Part shown: in pieces, positions 21,362-33,400 of the stretch | Layout of the letters: every line of letters begins with the position of its first letter | How positions within the stretch are numbered: the stretch's first letter is position 1 | Origin: Alopecurus myosuroides | Lineage: Eukaryota; Streptophyta; Magnoliopsida; Poales; Poaceae | DNA: 64,000 bases | Assembly (NCBI GenBank): GCA_028641055.1 | Contig: CM054059.1 | Location: 106,466,263 to 106,530,262 of the forward strand | Direction: 5' to 3' | The notes under the pieces: generated by a model | Told to the model about the DNA's origin: nothing | What the model saw: only the letters and a program-made list of their open reading frames with translations | The model's database searches: none | Made by a program: the position numbers and the translations under genes

Positions 21362-21505
21362 CTTTGACAGTCTACAGAGGATTTTGTAGCTTTGATAGTC
21401 TACATAGGATTTTGTAGTCTTGTCACTCTTGTTTATTTTCAGTTCCGGATTGAGGCTGTGTGCATCTCACGATGCAGAGGCCGGGTGTAATGCTTGATTT
21501 TGAGT

Positions 21506-21539
21506 AATAAAGCCCTTTATCAAAAAAAGAAAAAAAAAA
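21506..21539 (+). terminator. LINE polyadenylation signal and A-rich tail
   Basis: AATAAA at 21506-21511 is followed 10 bp later by an 18-bp A-rich tail broken by one G. This marks the 3' end of the inserted LINE copy. Confidence 0.85.
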
Positions 21540-21540
21540 G

Positions 21541-21788
21541 CCATCGCCGGATCACTGGACATTTCAAAGATAACGTCTCTTGTGCACATTCTTCAGAAGT
21601 CGCATCTGCCATCTTCCGCCAACTCATCTCAAGCATGTAGATCGAAGCGAGACCCGCCAACGTGTAAAACCGTGAAAGTAAACACCAACAAAATATTTCT
21701 CATCACCTGGTATAGGTTCTCTTATTTGTAATTTATTTGAAAACCGGTGTGGATGCCAGTTTCGAGAGACAACAATTACACACATCGT
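21541..21788 (-). other. P450 3' flank with polyadenylation signal
   Basis: 248 bp between the LINE tail and the P450 stop codon. On the minus strand an AATAAA (plus 21732-21737) lies about 50 nt past the stop, a suitable near-upstream polyadenylation element. No other feature is seen. Confidence 0.55.
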
Positions 21789-23502
21789 TCAACTTAAGCT
21801 TTCCATGGGATCACTGTAAGGTGTCGCTACAAGTTTCAGTGGGTTTCTTCTCTTCGACGTTGCGCCGACAATCATGTCCATGTCGACTTCATCCGGCCGA
21901 ATTCCATCGAGCAGGCTCCAATCAAAGTAGTAGAGAAGCCGAGCCAGGATGAGCTCCAACGCAGCCAGCCCAAAGTTACTGCCAGGGCACATCCTCCTCC
22001 CACTTCCGAATGGCAAATATTCGAAATGTGTGCCTTTGTAGTCCACTTTGCTACGCTCGAACCGCTCTGGTCTAAACTCCTCCGCGTCGTCCCAGTGCTC
22101 GGGGTGCCTCGCGATCGCCCAAGCATTGACCAGAACCCTGGAGCCCTCACTGACCTCGAACCCACCGATGTCAGAGGTCTCCTTACATGCATGGGGAATC
22201 ATGAGAGGTAGCGGTGGGTGCAGCCTCAGGACCTCCTTGACCACCATCTTCATGTAGCACAGCTCCTCAATGTGGCCCTCGTGGTCTTGTGGTGCCTTGT
22301 CGTCGAATATTCGCCGCACCTCCGCCTGAGCCTTGGCCATCACCTCCGGGTTTCTCATGAGCTCCGACATGATCCACTCGATGCTCGTGGAAGTCGTCTC
22401 CGTCCCTCCTATGAACAAGTCCTAATCGAAATTGACATGAACACAAATGTACATACAGATAATGAAAGAAATATATATGCACGATATTGGAGTAGAACAG
22501 TACACTACTGACCGTGGGTTGTAAATTTCCAGCATTCATCAAACAGCCTAATCGATTCAAAACTGTATTAGAGAGGCGTTCCCCACTTACCAGTATGATT
22601 GCCTTGATGTTTATGTTGCCGCTGGGGAATTCGATCTCCCCCTCCTCCTTGAGTCTAAGAATGACGCTAAGGATGTCGTCATCTTCGGTCGCTGCCCCCG
22701 TCATCTTCTTCTTCTCTCGCCGTGCCTCGCACTCCGCGATGATGGTGTCAAAGACGGCGTCAATCTGACGACGCGCTTGCCACAGCCGGCGTTTCAGCCC
22801 AGTAACGACGTCCAAGAACCACATAGACGGGAAGAGGTCTCCGATGCAGAATCCCCCGCCTAGCCTCACCCCAACCTCCATCGCAGACAAGAACTGCTCT
22901 CGGAGCTCGGCGCTGCAAACCTCACCGAACGCCGCCTTTGCCGTGATCGAGTTTGAACACGGCAGCAGCAGAGTGGCGAGATTGACCGGCCTGCCGCTCC
23001 TACTGAGGGCGCCGACATCTCGAACTAAGGACAGGGTCTCGCGATCCCTGATGGGTGCGAACTGCCTCACCTTCCGCGCGCTGAGGAGCTCCACCGTGCA
23101 CAGCTTGCGCAGCATCCTCCAGTACGCCCCGTACGGCGCGAAGGCGATGTCCATGTTTCCGTAGCACATGATTTCCGTGGCCACAAGGCTCGGCCGAGAA
23201 GAGAAGGTGAGGGTGTTGTCGCGGAGCACCTCCTGCGCCGCCGCCGGCGACGAGATGACGACGGTGTCGACCTGGCCCAGACGCAGGTACATCACTGGGC
23301 CATACTTCTTGGCCAGGTCCCGGAGAACGACCTGCGGCTGCGACGTGAGGAGGTGGAGGAGGCTTCCGATAAAGGGAAGAGACAGTGGACCGGGAGGCTG
23401 CCTCTTCTTGGAGCTCGATGCCGATTTGCGGCGAAGTGCGGATACAAGGATGGTCAGAGAGACGAGAGCTATAGAGAGCAGGGTAGGCGCGGTTAGCTCC
23501 AT
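21789..23502 (-). CDS. Cytochrome P450, CYP71 clan, CYP99A-like, two exons
   Basis: A haem-thiolate monooxygenase, probably ER-anchored and fed electrons by P450 reductase. Exon 1 is 23502-22591 (304 codons) and exon 2 is 22421-21789. The 169-bp phase-0 intron starts GTAAGT and ends AG, and splicing gives 514 aa, normal for the family. A hydrophobic anchor spans about residues 6-23. The proline hinge PPGP is at 36-39. The I-helix oxygen-binding motif GGTETT is at 309-314, right after the splice site. ExxR is Glu367-Arg370, PERF is 422-425, and the haem loop FGSGRRMCPG has its ligand at Cys449. No stop or frameshift is seen. Overall it resembles grass CYP99A proteins, whose rice members act in momilactone (diterpenoid phytoalexin) synthesis; the substrate here is inferred only. 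No partner terpene gene is in the window. Other CYP71-clan families are possible. Confidence 0.92.
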
Positions 23503-23690
23503 GTGGATGGCTGCAGCTTTTGCTTGGGAACAACAGCAAGCACGATGGCTTTTAATAGGAAAGCTGTGACTGAAAATTCACGGTTGTCTCCGACGTTGAT
23601 CTTCTATGTCTGCGAATTTTCGAATTTATTGGGGTCACTTGAACGCATATTTGTATATACCAGATCGGTCCCAGGAGAAATTAGCGTGGT
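23503..23690 (-). promoter_or_regulatory. P450 proximal promoter, truncated by a LINE
   Basis: On the minus strand two TATA-like elements lie upstream of the ATG: CTATTAAAAG (plus 23549-23558, about 50 bp up) and GTATATAC (23653-23660, about 150 bp up). LINE coding similarity begins by about 23690, so at most about 190 bp of original promoter remains adjacent to the gene. Confidence 0.4.
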
Positions 23691-25482
23691 CAATGGCCAC
23701 TTCGTGGGTCTTGCTTAACGGCATTCCGGGCCAGGAGATTATCCATGGAAGAGGTCTAAGGCAGGGCGACCCGCTGTCTCCGCTTCTTTTCGACATTGCA
23801 ATTGACACCCTCCCAAAAATCCTCGAGCTGGCAACGTTTTTCGGTCTCTTTCAGCCGCTAATCGGGAATTTTATGAAGTCTCGCATCTCCCTTTACGCTG
23901 ATGATGCGGTTATTTTTCTCAAGCCAGATATGCAGGACATTGGTAACTTTGCCGCTTTGCTGCAAAACTTCGGGCAGATGACGGGCTTGGTGACAAATAT
24001 TGAGAAGAGCTCGGTGGCCCCGATTCGTTGCAAGAACATTGACCTGACCGCATCACTGCTAAATTTTCCTGCCTCTCTGGCGCATTTCCCTATTAAGTAC
24101 CTGAGACTCCCGCTTTCTCTAGGACGGCTGCGTAACGTTGATTTTCAACCATATATTGACAAAGCCGCGTCAAGGCTAAACCCTTGGAAAGCCAAATTCT
24201 TGAACCGCGCTGGCTGCGACGCACTGGTGAAATCGGTCCTGACTGCACTGCCAATATTCCTACTCACTGCCATCAAACTGGATAAGGCAACCTTAAAGTT
24301 TTTTGACAAGCTAAGACGGGGCATGCTTTGGTCTGCCAGCAATACTGTTAGTGGCGGCAAGTGCAAAGTGGCATGGTCCAAGGTTTGTCACCCAAAGCCC
24401 CTAGGGGGGCTTGGAATTCTGGATCTTGGAAAGTTTTCCCGCGTTTTGCGTCTCGATGGCTTTGGATGGAGTGGGACAAGCCAGACAAGCCCTGGGTTGG
24501 CCTGGAAATCCCGCTTGACAGTTCGGATAGAGAGCTTTTTCAACGCAGCAATCAAAGTGACTATTGGCGATGGAAAGACCGCAAGGTTCTGGTCGTCAAA
24601 TTGGCTGGACGGGCGTGCGCCTAAGTCGACTGCGCAAAAGATTTTTTAGGCCTCCAAGAGAAAGTACATAAGCGTGGAAGACACGATGGCAAACCAGAAA
24701 TGGACCGCCGACATTTCGGTGCATGACTTCACTGTCGAGCATATCATGTAGTTCATCCGCCTTTGGGACCTTCTCCTTGATATCACGCTGATCCCTGGCA
24801 CTGCGGATTCCATCATATGGTCGCTCACTACAACTGGACGATACTTGGCTAGGTCTGCTTACAAGGCTCAGGTCTTTGGCTCCACCTCATGTACGTTCAA
24901 CAACCTAGTGTGGAAGACCTGGGCACCTCCAGAGTTCAGGTTCTTCGCCTGGTTTGCTGTTCAGAACAGACTATGGACTTCGGACCGCCTTGCTATCCGG
25001 AGGTGGCCACATACCCCACTTTGTTAACTCTGCAACAGCCAAACTGAAACGGCCAGGCATATCCTCTTCGAGTGTCGGTTCTCTTGTCGCATTTGCCAGT
25101 TGGCGGCTTCCTGGTTGGCTTGCCCTCTCCTTGTTCACGATCTGGGTACGGGGCGCCAGTAGGTTCTCGATTATTGGCATTCCTTAATCAGGACTCCCGC
25201 TTCCATCCCCAAGGGGCTCAAGTCGGCGGTCATTCTGATCACCTGGGAAATTTGGAAGGAAAGAAATGCACGCGTCTTCAACAACACTGCTTCAGCTCCC
25301 TCGGTCCTTTTCCAAAAGATCAAGGACGAGGGAAATAATTGGATGCTCGCGGGGGATAGATTTCTTGGAGAGATTGTTTCTTAAGTTTCTATGTGACCTT
25401 TTTTACTTTGGCTTCGGCCGTGCTTGTTTTTCTTCTCCTATATCAATATAAAATGCAAAGCATTTGCCCCGCTTAAAAAAAA
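23691..25482 (+). pseudogene. 5'-truncated L1-type LINE (ORF2 3' half)
   Basis: The fragment enters inside reverse transcriptase at VLLNGIPG and GLRQGDPLSP. It keeps the YADD box (LYADDAVIF) and is open to 24649, with an in-frame leader reaching back to 23606 that is not LINE-like. After that, frames break by stops (for example near 24750 and 25024) but still show the C-terminal zinc-binding region (FFAWFAVQNRLW... HILFECRFS). The tail is AAAAAAAA at 25475-25482. Sequence differs from the LINE at 13850-21540, so it is another family. 5' truncation is the usual result of incomplete target-primed reverse transcription. It is head-to-head with the P450 gene. Confidence 0.85.
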
Positions 25483-25569
25483 TGAGACAAACTTCGGCTT
25501 GGGACGATCTCCCGACTAGCGTCATCCAATGATGTTCCACACCGCACCAACGTGTGTACTTCTAAAATG
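25483..25569 (+). repeat. Host segment duplicated from 13425, copy 2
   Basis: It starts TGAGACAAACTTCGGCTTGG exactly after the LINE tail and follows copy 1 to about 25555 (TGTTCCACACCGCAC), with a single instead of doubled internal unit. It is cut by the poly-T end of the next LINE. Confidence 0.75.
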
Positions 25570-28500
25570 TTTTTTTTTTCAACTGGGATTATCCATTTCC
25601 ATTAAATTGCTTCAGTGGAAGTATAAGGTTCAGGAACTTATTTACAAGCAACACGGGGAGAAGTAAAAGGGGTAGCTAAACGTAGGACAACCCGCTATAT
25701 GATCTCAGCGCCGAGAACCATATTACGGGGCAAAAAACCTACCACCTAAACTACCAATACATAACAAGAAGACAGTCCAAGTCTAATGAAAGGAGACCAC
25801 ACACATACAAGATGCACCCAACAAACCACTGACGAACAACATCTAACAGGAAAATCAAACGACAGAGCCATCGATCCGCAGCGTTCTGCACCCTCCTCCA
25901 TGACCATCCGTCCGAGTGCCCGAAATAGCAGCCGCGAGTTCCACACCTTTGTTCATCAGCTGCCTAGCACCGCCCTTGATTCTATCGCCGTCCGCTTGGT
26001 CGTAGAGACATGCCCAGTAATACAGAAACGAGCACACTTCATATATTGTCACCAAAGGAGATCGAACATTTTTTCTTTCAAAAGTGATTGAATTGTGAAA
26101 ATTCCAAATAGCCCAACACATTGCAGTCAGCAGTAACATGTGAAACTTCTTGCCCAAAGGAAAAAAATCCGTGAAACCAAGCAACACTTTGCCACAAAGA
26201 TCTAGGACAAAGATTCATCCTCATCACAACCCCCAATGACCCCCATACAGCCCTAGCAAACAAGCACCCAAAAAAGAGATGATTAGCAGTTTCAGCTTCC
26301 ATGCAAAAGGAAAAAAGTGGGTTACCGGTCCACTTCCTTTTCCTCAAGTTATCGCTTGCAAGAACATCATCAAGAAAAAGTTACCAAATAAACACCTTAA
26401 TTTTCAAAAGCAGCTTGGCTTTCCAAATCCACCGATTATTCGAACCAGCAAGGTTGGACTCAAGGAGTTGGTAAACTGATTTTGTAGAGGAACGACAATT
26501 TGCTATTAAGGACCAAACAACCTCATCAGTATGCACATACCTAACTATTTTATTAGCTCAATCAAAAATATGCCCCCACTGTTCGATCACAAGAGACAGT
26601 CTCCGACGAAAAGGGACACTGCAATTGTTGTTCATAACCTTGCTAAAAGTCCAGTCTTGCTCTTGAAAAATGTCAAACAAGGCAGGATAGGATACACAAA
26701 TGCATGAGCATCGGGCAAAGGGTCCTTCCAGAACCTCAAGGTTGCCATTTTTCAAGTTCACTTTTGTGCCTAGCATGTAAGTATCTTTCACCTTAAGTAA
26801 TGCTTTCCAACACGGCGAGTCAGAAGATCTGCTCTTAATCTAGATTTATTCCTAAGATATTTAGCTGAGACAATTTCTTGCCAAGGCCCACAGCCTGCAT
26901 TTCCAACTTCCACCACCATTTGCACAACAATCTTAAAAAAATTTCTATGTAAATTTTTAACCCCAAGGCCACCTTTATTCTTTGATCGACAGATTTTCGA
27001 CCACTTCACCATATACTACATTTTTGTTATGCCCAGCCTACAAGAATCTTCTCATGTGTTTATCCATCTTCTCAAAAACAATTTGCTAAGTAAAAACATA
27101 GACATATGATAAGAGGGGACCCCAGTCAAACTAGAGTCAAGCACTGTTAGTCTACCACCAGAGGAAGTTGAGTCACTTATAAAATAATCCAGTTTTTTTT
27201 ACATTTTTGCATCCAAAAAATTCTAATCAATCATTTTCAAACTTGAGAAGGTAATAGGGACCCTAGGTACTTGAGAGGAAACTTCCCAACTTGTCAATTG
27301 AACATATCTGAATGAAAGGTAGGAACAAAGTTTTCACCACATATAAGATAGAGTTCAGTCTTATCGAAATTGATTTTCAAACCCGACATGAGTTCAAACA
27401 TGTAAACCAAAAAATTCAGGTTTATAGCTTTTTCGACATCATGATAAATGCATAGGACAGTATCATCTGCATATTGCAAGATTGCCACCCCATTTTTTTA
27501 CCACATCAGGAGCCAAACCATCAAGTAGACCATTTTTGTGCATGTAACACCATATTAGTAAGGGCTTCTCCAACCATATTAAAGAGCAAAGGGGATGGAG
27601 AGTCCCCTTGTCTACCCCTGCTTAGCACTTTGAAAGCAATCCTCCCACCTGATTATTTATTTTAACACTCATAGTGCCATTATGTAGGATTTGATGGATC
27701 CAAGAGCACCACAAGTTATTAAAACCTCGATCTCTATGACAGCAAATGAGAAAATCCCAATTGACCTTGTCGTAGGCCTTATCAAAATCAAATTTTAAGA
27801 TGATCCCAATTTTTTTTAACATGGGTATGATGCATAACCTCGTGAAGGGGAAAAAATACCATCCATAATATTCCTGTTTTTTATAAAAGCATTTTGCTGT
27901 AAGATAAACAACTTAGGGGGAAAAGGTTCTAGCCTAATCATTAAAGTCTTCGTGATGAACTTGTTGATACATCTAAGCAAGCAAATAGGACGAAACTGTT
28001 GAATTTTATTCGCCTCAGCCACCTTAGAAAGTAAGGTAACAACGCCATAATTCAGACGATGAACGTCGAAGGTCCCCGCACGAAAATTCTCGAAAAGACA
28101 CAAAATAACATTTTTCACCACCTCCCAGCAGTGTTGATAAAACTCAGTGGATATATTGTTAGGACCAGGGGAACAATTAATATCCATCGAGAAGAGAGCA
28201 TTTTTGGCTTCCTCAATTCTGAAAGCTTTGGTCAATTCCTCATTATCCCTATACGATAACATCTCCCTATCATCCGAAAGGGAAGGGGACAAGCTGAACA
28301 AGTTCCCAAGGGCAGGATCAAATAAATCTTTGTAGTACCTAGTAGCCAACCTAAGCAGGTCGTCGTCCCCTCAACAGTAACACCATTGTTAGCTATGGAG
28401 TGAACAGTATTTTTTTCATTTTCGTCCATTCGTAATTTTATGAAAATTGGAGGTATTAAGACCACCATGCAACAACCACCTAACATGTGATCTTTGATAG

Positions 28501-29928
28501 CAATTGGTATCCTCTTCCGCATTCATGTTATATAATTCAGTTTGAATACAAGTTTTTCTACTAATATCATCGGGAGATAGATTAGTATCTTCCTCAAGAT
28601 GTTCCACTAAGTCCAATTCAGCCTTCAACTATCCTTTTCTTTTTTTGAAATTCACAAACAGCTTCGAACCCCATCCTTTAAAATAATTTTTGACCCATTT
28701 CAATTTGATATTGAAATCATCAATAGGATCAGAATTATTCATAGATTGAGACCAAATTCCATCTACCTTAGGAAGGAATCCCTCATTTTTTAACCAGGAA
28801 ACATCAAATTTGAATTCTCTTTTTTATCAGCCATAGGAGAATCCTCCGAATCAAGGATAAGGAGGTTGTGGTGAGATTGCTCCTTCATCACTTTACGCAA
28901 GGAGACTAGAGGAAAAAGAACTTCCCAATTAGGAGACATGGGTACTATATCCAATTTTATTTTCAAAATAGAGCTCTTTTGTTTATTCGATCAAGTCTAT
29001 TTTCCACCAACCATGTGGATCTCACGCAAACACCTTGGAGGAACGAGGTAGGTTAGTAGGTTTTTAGTTCATCACACTTCTCCAAATATCGAAATCACCT
29101 TCGACAATAAAGAGGCATTCAATCATATTATAAAAGGAAGCTAATTCATCTAGTAACCCAGTGTTTAACCCCTCATGCGCAAGGCCATACACCACCATAC
29201 AGGTCGGTCTATACTTTTTCACTTATCCCACAAATAGAACAACATCATAGGATTCCATATTTTAACATTTTGAACTTCAAGAGAATCATATTTAAAACCA
29301 TAAAGAATACAACCATATTTTCCTACCGAGGGGATCCATTCAAAAAATAAATTATTGCAAGGATCAATTTTTCTAAAGAAACTAGCAGAATACTTTTTGT
29401 TTCATTGTCTCAGAGAGACCAATGAAGTCCATCCTACAATCGGCAATGGTATCTAGAATACAAGTAGCTATGCCTATTTTACCAACCCCTCTAATATTCC
29501 AAATACCATCATTTAAATTTATTAGGTATATTTCTTTGTATGAAAAGCCTACCAAGAGGAGGGGTACCCGTGTAAATTCTTCTTTTTGACTTCTAGTCAA
29601 TGGCCTTGAGACCACAAAATTGACCTTTTTACAAGTTTTCCCGCTCTTTCTAGATTTAACTATAGTAAAGGAGGCATATAATTCACCGTCACTTAACCAA
29701 GTCAAACATAAAGGGGTTCTCGATCCATTATCATGTGTAACAACCAAAGGGACATCAGAAATAGACCCATTTTTTAATCCATATTATCTCTGCTTTCTCT
29801 GCTTCTCTTAGCAAGTCAATGTTATGAAAGTTGTCAGAGGGAAAATCAATGCCCATTTTCGATGCATGAGATATGATTTCTAAATTAGATAAGGAAGCAA
29901 AGAAATTACTAGTTCCGGAGGTAGAAGA
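25570..29928 (-). mobile_element. Degenerate L1-type LINE, minus strand
   Basis: It begins (3' end of the element) with a poly-T run at 25570-25579, the antisense of a LINE tail, and proceeds through 3' UTR, ORF2 remnants and the ORF1-ORF2 junction near 29540-29747. The 5' part is missing where the Sabrina-like LTR starts at 29929. Long gaps between readable fragments (for example 26350-26790 and 28630-29380) hold recognisable but heavily mutated ORF2 DNA and no other feature. Confidence 0.85.
26078..29540 (-). pseudogene. LINE ORF2 remnant (endonuclease-RT-zinc domain)
   Basis: Read from high to low coordinates. The endonuclease start WNIRG and ISETM-like SETM occur at 29520-29400. RT pieces at 28349-27816 contain PGPN, STEFYQH and RPICLL. 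FDKAYDKVNWDF is at about 27780-27750, and the catalytic YADD (LQYADDTVL) is within 27488-27294. The C-terminal zinc-binding region (ANHLFFGCLFARAVW) is at 26347-26078. These lie in different frames separated by stops and indels, so no protein can be made. The order of motifs is that of an L1-clade ORF2, the same clade as the LINE at 13850. Confidence 0.85.
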
Positions 29929-30413
29929 TGTTCGAGGTATGCCCTAGAGACAATAATATTCAGTTACTATTCTATCCTCAATTTCAGAATTAAGTTTATG
30001 TCATCATGCTACAGCCGCTATAGCACTTCAAAAGTGAGTTTTCACAAGAAAATCTTTGTGTAGGTGTGAAGACATAAACAATCAAAAGTTCCTAATCTTG
30101 TCTCCAAGAATAGCTTGTGTTTTGTGAGATGATCATATTTTCCTGATCATGGACTGATATGTCCAAAATGTATCTACTTTTCCGAACACTTTTGATGTTG
30201 TTTTCCTCTAAACTTGTGAGTTTTGGATACAACTAACCCAGACTAACGTTGTTTTTAGCATAATTACCTTGGTGTCTCGTTTTTGTGCAGAAAATCAAGT
30301 TTTAGCAAATTTCCTAGAAAAGATCCCGAAGTCCTTATTTTACCCGAAGACCCCCGAAGCCAGAAGAAAAGCCGGATGGAGGCAAGGAGGGTCCCACAAC
30401 ATAGGGTGGCGCG
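29929..30413 (+). mobile_element. Sabrina-like 5' LTR, left part
   Basis: It starts TGTTCGAGGTATGCCCTAGA and is cut at 30413 by the chromovirus. The last five bases GCGCG (30409-30413) are the duplicated target and recur at 55402-55406. Confidence 0.8.
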
Positions 30414-33400
30414 TGTAGAGGCCCCAGACCGGAGGGTCCAGAACCCCTCATATGCATTCATTCACAATCCCAGAATAACCAGTCGTGAACAACATACGTA
30501 GTTGGCATACAGAATACATCATCCATTACACGAATATTAGAGTCTTACATAAATGGTCACATGACCAAGTTCTTGACAACTGTCACACAGGACAGGAATT
30601 CAAAATAAACACAGCGGAAGACGATAAGCATAGCGTAGTAGAACCCGAGTCACGCCTCATCCTACAGGCTGCTGACTGGAAGACGATCCTAACTCGCAGG
30701 GCCATCAGTATAGAACTCATCCTCATAGAACTCCTCCTGAGGTGGCTCCTCGTAGTCTGATAAGTAGATACCAGGAGCGAAACCAAATGAGTACATTTGA
30801 ATGTACTCAACAAGACATCCTTTATGAGCATAAAATTATGCATACATGCTTATTTGGTGGAGTGGGTAGGCCATACATATGGTTCAGCTACCCATGACAG
30901 ATAAAAGATTTATCATGGTTGATTATTCAGGTTTAGTTCTTTGTGAAAGATCATTTAACATAATGTAGTTTTTCTCTCGTAGATATCACATATCTCGGAG
31001 GTTTTATAAGATTGGTTTTAGAAAAGAAAGTTTTCTTTTCAGAAACTTTTAGTAATAGTTTCCTTCTCATCCGTATCTCGCAGATACCAAGTCATTCCTC
31101 CTTAGTACCTCGCAGGTACAAGGCCATCCTTCAAAACCTCTTTTGAAAAGTTGACACAATACTAGCTACATGGCCATCCAACCGTCCATATCCGAGGACG
31201 CGGCTATCTCGAAATAGTTTTACTCTGCAGAGGTGTACACATTTCCACTAGATCTAGAATCCGCCATGAAACAACCATGGACTGTTCACAACATATGAGA
31301 ACATCAGATAGCTGATCTTGACTATCCACTATGTGCAAGCTAGTACATGACTATCTCTTCAATTGGGGTTACCCTCCCTGGCAAGCCGTGTCACACACCG
31401 CCCAAACAGGAGACCCAACTGCTGCATCCGGAGGGAAAATTAATCCCACACTTTAGATGTCCCGTATTCTCACTCCTAGAGACATTTCGGTTCGGAGGAT
31501 CCAATCCCCTATAGCACTTGAGATAGCTCACATACTAACCATAACAAGTTTTTAATCAAGCCCCTACCCATATTGGGGTAAAGTGGCAGTACGATAATGG
31601 TTGTCCAGCGAAGACTAGGTTATGTGTCTTTTGTAAACATTTCTCAAAATTTCCATCATGACATCCTTCCGGTAGACATGGTCTCACCCTTCCTCCGGGG
31701 TTTTTCTTCCATAAGGCATTTGTTTACAAAAGCACATTTTATTTAGTTCATTTAAGAACCCAAGTTTTAATTTGGTGAATGGTATTTATATACCATTTGG
31801 TGGCTAAGGGCTTGGTAATACCAAGTTGACTATTAATATGATTCCTTCTTCTAGTAATATTAATAGTAGTAGTATTCACAACAAAAATAGTTTTGAGAGT
31901 ATAGTTTTGTGAAAACTTCAGAAGTGAAAAGCATGCATGATAGATAATGATAAGTATTTATACAGCAAGCATTAGGATGGCTTGCCTTGGTACAAGTGAT
32001 GGTCCTGGTCCTGAAAGTAACAGGAGTTGCAATACCCCTCTTCAGCAAATCCTTCCTCCTCGTTTTCTAACGTCGTAAAAGAAAATAAGGACACACATTC
32101 AGTACCACAAGGCAAACAATATCACAAGTCTAAACATACAGCAAGCTCACACCAAAATTATCTACCACTCATTAATCAAGAATCTATAAAAACAACAAAG
32201 GCACATTCAACAATTAACTACGCAAGCAAAATAAGCAAGCATGTAGTGGGAATTTGAGTTCCTCACTAAGATGCAAAGGAAACAGTGGGTGAACCACTTG
32301 TTTTCCCAATGAAAAATAGGATTTAAATCCTCTGGTCCTATTTCTAAAAGGTGCTCAAAACAAACAAGCTAGCTCCAAAAAACTACTACTCATACTAGTA
32401 GAAAATTAGGAAACATGCTAGACTAGTTTATACTACACTTGTTACTTTTATGCACAAGTGTGCAAACTAATAGAGGTAAAATACTCCTCTAATCAGTACC
32501 AAAATGCTACTGGATCCCACAAAACAAAATAAAAAGTCTAGCTATTAACCAAGGAAAAACTAGGCTAAAATGCTACACATGTGAGAGAATTAATTTCTAG
32601 GCACCCAAGTGTTACTCATGCTTTTCTACTACTTAAGGGAAAAAATAACAGAGGTGAAAACACTAAGAGAACAATGCCACAAGGACATCCCATCCTCTGT
32701 TTTCAACCACAAAGATCCATATTTTTCCCTAGTGGAAAAACAAGACAAAAAGGCATGCATGGATATTCTTAGTATGAAAACTAGACTTAAGCAATGCTAT
32801 TTAAATCTATTCCAAACACAAGAACCAAGTAACCAGAGGTGCTATAACCAAAATAAAAGTACCAAAATGGTACTGGTTCCATGAAAATTAATCTAGCAAT
32901 AAGCCTAATAAACATTTAAAAATCTACTCAAAAAACTAGGTAGAAAATTAAGCTATGAGCAAGATCTATGCATGGAAAATAATTCTAAAAATTCTACCAC
33001 TCAAACCATTTATTCTAACATGTTCATATAACTAGTAAACATCATAACCACACTGGAAAACACCATTACAAGCAAGAAAACATCATTTGCACATCACAAC
33101 ATGAACATATAAAACAAGATCTAGGAATTAAAATAGGCAGAAAAGTACCCAAACTTGTTCTGTCTCCCTAATTTTTTCTATGGATCCAAAAATTAAATCC
33201 TTCTAGGATGTGATAGTCCTTAACAATAAAAAGCATCTCCAATTGGTCCCACTCAAAAATAATGCCCCAAACTCCTCCTAAAATTCTTGGAATGGCTCAC
33301 AGATGTTTCACCAAAATGGATCGCATTTCAAAATGGTAACTCACCTAGGTGCAAACTAAAATTCTACTGGTAGGTATTGACAAGAGCTTTCCAAAACAGT

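Larger units (their letters stand above)
13850..21540 (+). mobile_element. L1-type LINE, nearly full length (about 7.7 kb)
   Basis: A non-LTR retrotransposon with a GC-rich 5' region, ORF1 (zinc knuckles), ORF2 (endonuclease, reverse transcriptase, C-terminal zinc-binding domain), an AATAAA signal at 21506-21511 and an A-rich tail at 21522-21539. The 3' tail contains GATGCAGAGGCCGGG, common at the ends of grass LINEs. The exact 5' end is uncertain (about 13850-13990) and no clear target duplication was found by eye. Its tail points at the P450 gene, which is on the opposite strand. Confidence 0.88.

Noticed and set aside
23000..23569. 179-aa and 133-aa frames overlapping P450 exon 1
   Set aside because: Other-frame shadows of the P450 coding sequence.
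23606..23690. Start of the LINE RT frame just upstream of the P450
   Set aside because: The first codons lie in the P450 5' flank and are not LINE-like; similarity begins at about 23690, so the frame start is accidental.
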